A stretch of DNA of 64,000 nucleotides from Apostichopus japonicus (lineage: Eukaryota; Echinodermata; Holothuroidea; Aspidochirotida; Stichopodidae): NCBI RefSeq assembly GCF_037975245.1, contig NC_092571.1, positions 25,126,564-25,190,563 of the forward strand, in the 5' to 3' direction. A model generated the notes under the pieces. It was not told the origin of the DNA. It saw only the letters and a program-made list of their open reading frames with translations, and searched no databases. How positions within the stretch are numbered: position 1 is the first letter of the stretch; each line of letters starts with the position of its first letter. Made by a program: the position numbers and the translations under genes. Shown here piece by piece: positions 25,667 through 37,600 of the stretch.

Positions 25667-28600
25667 CTATCGATGAAAAAAAAAAAAAAAAAAAATCAAA
25701 AATTAAGAAGGACAAAAGTAGAATGATAGAAGCTGTCATGTCTCCCACGTAATCGTTAATTAGGCATCAAATATTGGTTGGAAATCACACGGACATGACA
25801 CATACCGGCATTATATACGGAGCAAATCGCCATCATTTTTGCGCAGTACTCTTGTTTCGGTAGGTTTGGTTACAATTGGATAGATCAAGAAACGATCAGA
25901 GTCAAAGTCAAGCTCTCCACTATAAAATACATATCCTCATTCTGAGCATGTTGAACATCTTTGAAATCAGATATATGTAATTTGTCACGTGACAGGGACG
26001 TCGACAGGGGTTTGAGGACAGGTAAACCAGGAGTCCTACGGCTGCCGAGAGGTGTCGAAATGTCACCTGTGATCATAGGCGTAGGCGCCTCATTTGATTT
26101 GGGGGGGCTGTAAAGACTTGCCCGAAAAATACAACCAAAATTGTTCGCGCCCTCCGCGTGCGTTCAACATGTTAATGTGCATATCATATAGGCATTCATC
26201 AGTTATTACATCACATGCCAATAACATCAATCATTTTTCGTTTTATCACCCTTCCACATTAGTAATAATTATTGGGGAAGTCGTTACAATAATAATGATC
26301 ATAATAATATAAGTGTAACCATTGAAAAACACATTGCAAATTATTCTTTTTTCAGTAGGTGCCCGAAAAATTCTCAGCATATTGCCCCAATTTTCACAAA
26401 ATTTTTGGGTTGGGGGGCTGCAGCCACCCCGCCTCCTACGCCTATGCCTGTGATGCCACAGTGTTTATGGCCCCCCCCCCATACCCCAACCTGATTCAGA
26501 GGCTCTGTACAAAGAGAATGACATGTGTCAATATACTTTTGTCTGTGTTGTATCACTGGACCACGTACTGAGGTTAGTCTTTTCAAGATGGCTGAGTAAA
26601 TGGATAGACCTTGTAAAGAAGATTCGAATAATTTACACGCTTTGTACTGACCTTGCCACACACGCACATATTGAATGGTTCTACCATTACTTTATAAATA
26701 TGTTAAAGATACGTGGAGATTCCAACTGCACATATCTGTTGTTGATTTGGGTATTCAGTGCAAGGCAAAACACTTAGCACAAACCAAATATCGTAACAGT
26801 AAGAAAAGGAAGAAGAATGCTGTTCTTTAGTTGGGCATTTTGAAACGGTTATTTTTCTCGTTTATAGTCGATTTCACCAACAACATCGCATGACACATGA
26901 GCAGGTGGAATGACCAGACTGTCTAGGAAGAGGGATGCTGAAAGTCAACATCATCAAAACTGACAAATCTAGAAGTATTTCTTGTTTGTCTCTCATAAAT
27001 ATCAGCCTGCATATGTGCAGGTGAGATCACAAGCTTCTTAGTGATCTCACGATTGCGAGAGAGAGAGATTCTGTCAAATTTTTAAAACCGGAAATGAAAG
27101 AATGGCTTCTATTTAGTCTCACTTACAAACTATCTACTGAAGTTCAGGTGGAATGACAGAAGGGAACTATGAGACCAGCTTAACTTTAACCTTGTAAAAC
27201 TACAACAGTAATGATAAAACTTACTGGTTTATATATTTACGAGTGACCCGCTTACCTGTCTCCCCACAACCTTCGCACCGCATTCTACCGTGTCTAGTAT
27301 GCCCTGGAATTCTTTTAACACTGTGCACCCTCAGTGACCGGTCATGTCCGGTCAGTAACCTCCTTCTCATTCTACCACCCAAAGTGTCTACACATGTTTT
27401 TCGGGGATGTTGTGGGGAGACAGGTAAGGGGGGAACGAAGTAAATTAAAGAGTTCTTTCTGCACAGTTCTAGTTTAATAATATAAGGCCTACTGTGACCT
27501 CTGACCTTAGCCGGTAGTTTGCTTTTATGTGCACTGTAACTAAATATAGTAAAGTGGTAGGCTCTCCACTCCATCTAGCAAACTCTCCTCCCTGCCATTG
27601 CTTCCTTCTGGAAATGATTGTTGGAAGCAAATAAACAACCGCCGCACTACACTCTTCCAATTTTGAATTTTGTTTGATTCACTTTAAACTATACCTAAGG
27701 TACCCCTCTAATTGCTTCAGGGACCATTTTAAAGCAAAGTCTGAAATCCATGGTTAAAAATTAATCAATTCTACATGCAGAGTACAAAAAAGAAAGAAAA
27801 AAAAAGACACAACAAAAGACTGTGAAATGTTATACAATGCTCACACAATTGAAGAAATTGAATGATGCTGAAACTAGTTCACCCTTCAGATCAAAAGGAG
27901 GTACCTCGTTTTAACTTCCTCTGATAAAAGGGCCCCTTCCCACAGGCAACTGTGATGGAACATCAATGACTAAGGTGTGATGGCCTTGTTTTTCAAACGA
28001 AGCTCAGATTGATCGTTTTAACAATGTTGCTACTACAGCGACTGAGAATTTACACATCTCATTGATATATCTAGCTCACAGAGCGTTAACAGTACTGCTT
28101 GCTGCCTCTTCGCCCTCTACCATCTTCTCCTACGACGACGACGGTCGGACATCGACAAGTCGATCAAGAGAGAGGGGTAAAGAAAAGCAGGCAAGAGTAT
28201 TGATCCTCTCAGATTTTGTAAAAGATTCTTCCAAGATTAGACCACAACTACTTAAAATTGGCCCCAAACAAAATATCTGTGGTTTTTTTAAGCAGTAGCT
28301 TCTGGTCAGTGAGTCACTTTAGGTACTGTGTCACAAAAGTAGGATGCTGAAGAAGCTACAGCATCTCGCAGCTAGGCTGCATAGCACATCATTCTTTATG
28401 ATACAAATTACTTTAAAAGATGACTTTAAGCACAAAATTAATTTTGATATAATGTTGATGATGTTAAAAGCCACTGTTTTCAGTCAAGGTTGCATGTCTA
28501 TATAACACTTTTGATGCAATGCTTCCAAAGTTGTTATATACCCTTAGGAACAGTAAAAGTACTCCTTATACCATTGGCCAAGTGCTAAGATGGGGGGGGG

Positions 28601-31600
28601 GAACGATACTCCAAAATCCCCAGGGCATGCTCGTTCAATGGACTATGTGGCTACATGGCGAGAGGCTAGAGAGGTGGATAACAAAACACAAAATGGTTGA
28701 ACTTGACACACACAGAAAAAAAAACAATGTTTGAGAAATGATCCTTACAGAGCTGAGGTTCATTAATTAAAATGACTTAAACCTATACAGTCTAATAACT
28801 ATGGACCATTAACAGTTCCTCAGATGTAACATAAAAGTCAATGGAGGGGGGGGGGGGGGAAGGGGGAGGAAACATTAGATTTTTATGGTCTCAAATGACA
28901 TGTTGACAAAATGTGTTTCAAATTTTATCAAGGACAAATTATGTTGAGTGTCATTTAATGGTGATCTGTTGTTAATGTGAAGGTCAAAGAACATCTATGA
29001 TTTGGCTGAATTATTAAAAAATTTTAATTTATGAAACAATAGATTAACAACAACATTTAGCCATGTACAGAGGAGCTGACCTCATCATTAAATCAGCTTT
29101 AAAGCTTTTGCATATTTTAAAGATGAATATCTTGGAAACGTAGTAGTTACAGAAACAGTAAGTAGAGCTCATATTCTTCCTTTTCTTCAGACCGTGACAT
29201 ATATAAAGGTAAAAGTGCTGCCCAGAGTCATCTTTTACGTACTTGGCCTGATGAATCCAGGGACACTGTTTGCATAATAGATACAGCAAAACTCTCATCT
29301 AACAATTTGAAAACACTTACCACTAAATACCAACATCCTTGTCAATGTTTGCATAATAGATACAGCAAAACTCTCATCTAACAATTTGAAAACACTTACC
29401 ACTAAATACCAACATCCTTGTCATGCAATCTCCCTCTCCCTCTCCCTCCTCCTCTCTCTCTCTCTCTCTTGTCTCTCCTATATCTTTTTCTGGGGCACCG
29501 ATGGCCTAAGGAATCAAGTCCAGCCTGCCCTAAAGCTTGCTTCTTAGACTCGTAAGCCACTGGTCTATCTAGTGCCACTGGGCTGGCGAAAAAATTATGC
29601 AGACCAGGCATGGGTCCCGTCTGGTGTAGGTTCTACACTTAGGACACAGATCGTGTTCGACCCAGGTTCTGCCTGGCCGAAACATTGAGTAGTTAAAAAA
29701 AAACTTCAGCTGGTTACGAGACATACTAAAACGCTCGAATTAAGGAAAGACTAACGCTTAAGCTTACGAAATAATGCAAACTAACAAGAGAACGGGAGAT
29801 AACGGGAGGTAAATAACGGTGCGTAGAGGTACGTAGCGTAACCTAGCAACGGCAAAATACGAAATACGCTACGAAGTGGCCTAACAAAATCAACACAAGC
29901 TGAAAAAGAACACGAGAGAGCGAAATATAGAAGAAGAAATAGCGAATAGAAATACAATGTAGACATGCTATGAACATGAAAATACAACGACACGCCTATA
30001 GCGTGGGGAAGGAAAATGGCGGGAAACCTAGACAGTTCGCGGAACTGCTATCCCCGCAAAAAACCTAAGGGCGGAAACGCACTAAGAATAAAAACAGTCC
30101 CCAAAACCCTCCCTTTCAACAAAAAAGGATACTTATCGGGCTGGAAAGGACTGCAATACTCCTAAGAATCCGAGGAAAGAAACTTCCAACGATAGCTAAA
30201 GAAAACCAAGACGAAATCCAAGGGAAATATATCCACAAGAAATTCACGTGAAGACACTCTAAATGGTAGTATGAGTAGTGAGGAGTGACCGAGGGGGGGT
30301 CCGGTCATAGAGGGCGCACAGTGTCATTATTTTACCAGGACTTTATAGGCACGGTAGAATGAGGTGCTATGGTTGTGAGGAGACAGGTAAGCGAGGAGCG
30401 AAGTAAATCATAAAAGTCAATGGAGGGGGGGGGGGGGAAGGGGGAGGAAACATTAGATTTTTATGGTCTCAAATGACATGTTGACAAAATGTGTTTCAAA
30501 TTTTATCAAGGACAAATTATGTTGAGTGTCATTTAATGGTGATCTGTTGTTAATGTGAAGGTCAAAGAACATCTATGATTTGGCTGAATTATTAAAAAAT
30601 TTAATTTATGAAACAATAGATTAACAACAACATTTAGCCATGTACAGAGGAGCTGACCTCATCATTAAATCAGCTTTAAAGCTTTTGCATATTTTAAAGA
30701 TGAATATCTTGGAAACGTAGTAGTTACAGAAACAGTAAGTAGAGCTCATATTCTTCCTTTTCTTCAGACCGTGACATATATAAAGGTAAAAGTGCTGTCC
30801 AGAGTCATCTTTTACGTACTTGGCCTGATGAATCCAGGGACACTGTTTGCATAATAGATACAGCAAAACTCTCATCTAACAATTTGAAAACACTTACCAC
30901 TAAATACCAACATCCTTGTCATGCAATCGACGATGCACCCAAATTAATGTGCGATATGCGCAAAGAATTTTGTGAGGGAAGGGAGGGGGGAAAGTTGCAA
31001 CTCTTGAGGGAAAACCAAACCAAGCCAAGGAGATTTCTGCAAATAATTGTTTCAATTGCCGATTTGAGCCTGTCAGTTAATAATTCAAGGACATCCATAA
31101 GGCAAAGGCAATGCTTCCCATAGTTGTCATATATACCCTCAGGAAAAAGTAAAAGTACTCCTCAAACCATTGGCCTCTTAAGATGGGGAACTTTACTCCA
31201 AAATCCCCCCGGCGTGCTCGTTCAACGGACTATGTGGCTACATGGCGAGAGGCCAGAGAGGTGGATAACCAAACACAAAATGGTTGAAAATGGTTGAATG
31301 CACACACAGAAAGACACAAAAAACAAAAAGAAACCTGTGTCTAATTATAGCCAAGATCTGTAATGAAGAAACCTTTGCATATCATGCGTCCTTTAATACA
31401 GATGATGGACAGATAGAAAGATAGGTAGAATATAGCGGCCTGTACAACTGTGCATTAATTGCATGCTTGGTTACACACATCAAGCGGCTCACCGATACCT
31501 GATTCCTGAATATATCCCGATTAGGACGATATGGTATGCATTCATTTGTCGAAGCCTTCTTCAGTGAGAATGAATGATGGACAGCAAATTATCACAGGTT

Positions 31601-34600
31601 AAAATTGCTTTTTGTTGTCTCCCATCCAGGTATTTTCCAACCCGATTTGTAATCACCTGTTAAGTTTGCCGGGTCAATGGTACAGTTACTGTACATGAAC
31701 TTGGTACCGTTTGGGCTATGTTCCATGCTATTGCATTCTTGGCCGTGTTTATAAGCGTGCTAAAACGTTGCATCTGACTATGAAAAGACGGGAGGGGCAC
31801 TTTCAATGTTCTTACTCTCCAACTCTCACCGCAACGAAAAACCACGGTCCACTGCCCAGGGAAAATATTCTGGTCCTTTCGCAGACAGACGTAGTTTAAT
31901 CGTAGGGGTGTTAGCTCAGTGGTTAACGCCGGTGCCTTTCAATCATAAGGTCCCGAGTTTGAGTCACTCCAAGATTAATGTATGTCGTCCAGTTACAGAG
32001 TTGTTGACAATTGACAATTCATAATCATGGACGTTAAATATGAATCTAAGAGACTGACTTCGGTCAGCTTGGGGCTTTGATAAGCCAATGATGGCTTCTT
32101 CGCGAGTTCCTGCTTGCAGGAGGATCTAAAATACATACATACACACATACACCCATATGTAAGTATTATATTAGGTGTTTTGGTAGAAGTAGCTTTAGTG
32201 CTAATAAATGTACTCACCACTCTGTACCAACACATCTTTGACTGAAGGGTGGGAAGTCAACTTCTTGCCTTTAGCTATCCCGTGAGATAGTAACGCAGTA
32301 GGAGCTGAAATGAAGAATGAGAATTGGTAATTTTTTTTATATGTAAATAATATGGTTTGTATGAAATAGAGTATATATCTAACACATGGGAGTTTTGTTT
32401 CTCTCAGCACTTGGATAAATCAACAAAGACTAGAAAGATTGCACAAAGCACCAATTGTGTTTATGTTGACCATAATCGAGCTCAACGAATATCAACAAGG
32501 CCTCAACAGCTCAACAGTGATTAAAGTAGAGAGCATGGTAGACGATTGGCTAAGGCGTCAAGATCCAAGGATTGCTGGTTAGACTCCTGTCTAGTTTACT
32601 ACGTTGTGTCCTCGGGCAAGATGCTTCATCTCAATTGCCTCTCTCCACCCAGGGGTTAAATGGGTACCTGTGAGGTAACTTGTCATTGGGCGCAGTATAT
32701 AACTGCAGCTGCCTGGAGGAATTGTCTCTGGGACAGGTTATCATTGACCAGGGATAACATATCATCTGTAAAGTGCTTTGAGACCTATCACTGGTATAAA
32801 GCGCTATATAAAAAGTGGAATATTATTATTATTATTAAGTAACATGTGCTTGGTGATCTAACACTATCCATTGCTCATACAGCTGTATGACAAAGAGTAA
32901 ATTACCATGCATGGGCACTCAATTATTCAAGACAAGATCAAACGATGGCCTACGATTGGCTGAACTTGAATTGGTCATCAGTTTGTTGCCCAGACACATT
33001 TTTGTACTAATTTAAACCAATTAAAATAGTGCAGAAACTAAAATCCGACATTTTCAAAAAATTGTGATTTTGAACGTCACAATTTGAAATTGAACATGGG
33101 AAGTCTAGCAAATGATTAACATTATTATTATTGAGAATTTAGAACCATCCCCACCCCCCTCCCCACCCCAAAGAAAAAGAAAATAAAAGAAATAAAATCA
33201 ACTGAATACAATGCAAAATCCCCAAACAACCATTATCACTGTTCTAGGTAATAGAGGTACTGTAACTGTCATGAAAATGTCTCCAAAAAGCTAGCAAAAA
33301 TCTTATTCCATTTAGGGAGATATCACTAGGATTTATTTTTTATTTAAAAAAAAAACTATTTTTCTGGAATGGAGATGGATTTAGCAAATGCTAAATCTAA
33401 ATATTGAAGCTGTTTACAGTATGACCCAATGATGGCTCGAGTATCGGTGTCAACTTTGTGAACGTTCTACATCAAAAATATGACAGAAAATCAAGGCGAA
33501 AGTAAAACATTTCAGATCCTAGTGGCTCTATGACCGATTTTACCAAAATGACAGCTCCCAGACACAAAATTTTGACTAGGACTATATAATAATATTAATA
33601 TTTGCTTTTTATATAGCGCTTTATACCAGCGATAGGTCTCAAAGCGCTTTACAGACTTTATGTTACCCCTGGTCAATGATAACCTGTCCCAGAGACAATA
33701 CCTCCAGACGGCAGCAGTTATATACTGCGCCCAATAACAAGTTACCTCAAAGGTACCCATTTAACCACTCGAACCATCGAACCAGCAATCCTTGGATCAC
33801 AAGTTCGAAGCCTTAGCAAATTGGCCATCACGCTCTCTATATCTCAATCGAAGCTACAATTTTTCTGAACTGTGTTGTTCTCCACAAAGATCTCTGTCAT
33901 ATAAACTAAAGACGATGGTTGATGTAGTTTCCCCTATGATGCTTCTTGTCCTTTTATCTGCCAGCAGCAATTTCATTTTACAAGTACTGATATCATTTCA
34001 TTTTGCCAATTTATGACCTATACATCTTCATCTTGGACTTGTGATCTAAGGATTACAGGTTCGAGCCCTGGCCAGATCATTGCGTTGTGTCCTTGGGCCA
34101 GGCACTTTATCTCCATTGCCTCTCTACACCCAGGTGTATAAATGGGGACTTGCAAGGTAACTTGTAAATATAGTTGCATGCGCAGGTTTGTGGCTGCACC
34201 CTATTGGAAGTCCCCCAGGGGACACGTGGCTGTGGTGCACTGTGGTGCCCCAAGAGAGATTGATTGAATTGTGCACACTTTGGTGTGTAGGTGTGACAGG
34301 CTACCAATGACCAGGGTTATTAGCGAGCGCCTTTGAACAATTTCTGTTGATTTTGGCGCTATATAAATGTCTTCTAATTGGTTGATTGATCTTAGCATAA
34401 AAAAAACATACTTTTTTTTTTTAACTCTCTGAGTTAGAATGATGGGCCAGCTAGAAAATGAAACATCAGGCCCTCTGCCATTTAAGTTCAAATCAAATAT
34501 ACATGTAAAGAAACAAAAACCATTTAAATAAATGGATCATGACAAATGCTAGTGTCTCTACAAGACCTATCCTCAACGTATTTGACAGACAGCAGGCATT

Positions 34601-37600
34601 ATCCTCTAGCACAGCTAGATATTACCCACCCACACATTTAACCTGTACTTATCGGTGTTTCTTCTCTTCTCCGTATTCAGGAGTCAACCCGACACCACTT
34701 CCCCTTCTTGACTTTATCGCTCCCCCTCTTCCGCCGATATCCGATTCCTTGGTTACCATATTCTGACTGACAGCGAGAATTATGGGGGCGACCTTAAAAA
34801 GTTTGTTCTTCATGACTCTTGTGTCAAATTGACGGATCAAATTCTCCCTGTTGGATTATGGATTTCGTTTTCGAGCGACTTTCTCAAGCAGATCCTTCCT
34901 TGTCAATTAAGCCATAGTATCTACTTAAACAGGATATAAGATAGATAAACCGGCTTAAGTATCTAGTCACTTTCTTGGAAAAAAAGGCTGTTCTAGTTTG
35001 GGGAATGATCCACTTAAAAGGGTTATCAGCCATGTATTATCAAACAATTTAATACTTTTTTATAAATTTTTTACTTTCTTGTTAACCCATAATATGAGAA
35101 TTTCTACTTCAGCATTCTCTTTGGTTTGTGTTGAGAAATGTTGATAATATTATGTACTTAAACATGTCTTTAAATGTTAAAATATGTTGGTGTTTGATAC
35201 AGAAATTGCAGTAACCCCTTACACAATAGACCATGTATATATGCATGAGGCTTTGGTTACTACCATTATGTTGATAGGGGTAATGTATGTTGGCTTGAAA
35301 TAAACACAAAAGTGGACATATATCTATAACGAAAATAAATGCTTGCACCACAGAAGACATATTTTTTATGTATTCTGAAATAAAGTTATCATTCGGCTAC
35401 TCAAAACATACATTACATGCCAACCTTGCGCATTACGAGTAGAGACCTGTGACAAATCTAGTACAGGTATAACCTTTGCAATATCATCTGGGAATGAATC
35501 AGGTCACACATCCAGAGTCTATGCATGCTAAAAATATTCAATACTGCCCTCATTTCCTTTCGGGGAAACATTTCATACTGTAGTTTTGACTTGTCTATTG
35601 GCTGCAAACTTAAGATCTTTCACATACTTTTTAGAATACAAAGCAATACTTCCTTTCCAGTTTCAATATTTTAAAGTCATAGCTCTTTAATCAGTACCTT
35701 TTTCTTCTTTGCCAAATTCCTTTACGCACTGCCATGTAGGCCTAGAATTTTTAGCCCCTTGCTTAAAGAAATGCCAGTACTTCAAAATTCAAAAATTTTC
35801 CTGAGTTGCAATACACATCAGTTACTGTACAGGCTTTTGAGAGCTCAGCAGAATTTAATATTTTGTTGATAATAAGCGGTTAAATACAGGACTTATGTTT
35901 AATAGGTATGGAAATCATGCTGATGCTATGACTGACAAAGTTCTGTTAACCAATAATCCATATATGTCTTAAATTCTTAATGTTTACTGGCACAAAATTG
36001 CTAGTGCATTTTGTTTTTCTCCTGGCAAATAGCAAAATCCACTGAAAGTTAGCCAGTGCTACATATCCTCCTAACTATTAAGCAGGTGCATAGCCAGGAA
36101 TTTGCCAAGGGAGGGGCGAACCTGTAGGCAAACTATCAGAGCCGTATATATGGCTCTATAAACTTTCTAAGCGTAGCGCCACCATGAGTTGGCGTGAAGC
36201 GTACAAGACAATTTTGGCCGAAAATGCCTCCCAGATCGCTGGAAATGGCACTTCCCAGGCCTTGTAAGTTGCATGATGCATCTAAGCATTTTCTATTTTG
36301 AATTACTAGCGATACAGTATCATAAAAACATACAAAAAAAATATGCTCAAGGGGTGGCGGTCTCCCCCTTCGCCCCCCCCCCTTGGCTACGTGCCTGCTA
36401 TTAAGGAACTATAATACTCATTGAACAGAGTTACCCTGTAGACTGCTTTGGGGACCAATCACTTTCTATTATATTATATTGTTGCTATGGGGACCAATCA
36501 CTTTTCTATCATGTTATATTGTTGCTATGGGGATCTATCACTTTCTATTGTTGATGACTGTGCTTGTTTTGGAGTAGGGTTAGGGACAGGGGGTGGGCAG
36601 GGATGTGAACTAGCAAAGGGAAAGGAGAGGGGGTGGGGAGAAGGATAAGGTTATCAAGTTATGGATACTTTACATCTCTCAAACAGTCGTATAGCACAAG
36701 AGTGCTCATCATACACTCTTAGAAGTTTCACTCTTCCAGTCAAAATTTAAACAACTCTAAATTTCTTTCAGGATTTTACTGCGCAACACTGTGATAATCG
36801 CTTCCCTCCAGCATCCCCCCCCCCTCCAGCGTTCCCCCTCTCCCGATGGCTCCCTCCCTATCACAATGACAAATAAATTTGTGAGCTGTTGTGCACAGAA
36901 TAAAATGGAAACAGTGAAACGATTGTTCTCATATACTTTTTCCAAAAGTTTGAATTTATCCAAGAATTACGCCCTTGCTCCTAGTCTACTCCAACCCCAC
37001 TACCTCATCTCATCCCATCATCTTTTTATCTCTCCACGTTAAATTTCTATGCATCCTGTGCTGGGTAATATCAAACCAAACTTCTCACCCGCAATCATTT
37101 TTCCTTACCATTTTTACCCTCAACACTGCAATGAATGTACGCTGTGATGATCAGGTGATTAATCACTCAAAAATTCGACTAAAAGCCTAAAAATGAAGGG
37201 GGAAAAAAAAAACGAAAATAAAAAATCTAATTTTAACTCCTAGTTGATGCCCAAGAATTTGCAGAAGTTTATTGCTTCCAGTAGGCACTCCAATATTTTC
37301 CGCCGTGAACATTCGTATGACCAGAGGCCGTCCCTAATATTGAACTACACATAGCCAACCTACAAACCTCAAACCAGGTCAAGTGGTGTCCCCATAAAAG
37401 GAGAACATTCATGTTAAAGGAATACGATGTTGTCTTGAAGAGGAGGACGAAGGCTTCGAGACATCCCTGAGACACCTTCATGTGAAGTAGTGAAGGAAGT
37501 TTTTTTTTTTTTTACAGGCTTGGTGGTCTGTTTCCTTCACAGTAAATGCATGCTTAACCCTGACAAAACAGGACCATGAATATCAAAATTTAGCAATTAT

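Larger units (their letters stand above)
25667..32217 (-). other. PARK7: PARK7 intron 5 (6.55 kb)
   Basis: Bounded by donor GTGAGT and acceptor CGATAG. It contains a hAT/P-like MITE (26074), the palindromic element (27236), the A-B-insert-B'-A' direct repeat structure (28.5-31.3 kb) and a tRNA-derived SINE (31904). Confidence 0.93.

Noticed and set aside
29044-30875. Two identical 84-codon frames at 29044-29298 and 30621-30875
   Set aside because: They are identical because they lie in the duplicated B repeats. The protein has no recognisable features, so duplication, not coding constraint, explains the identity.
31911-31980. A tRNA gene
   Set aside because: A/B-box-like sequence is present, but the cloverleaf is poor and it continues into a SINE body with a CATA tail, so it is called a SINE.
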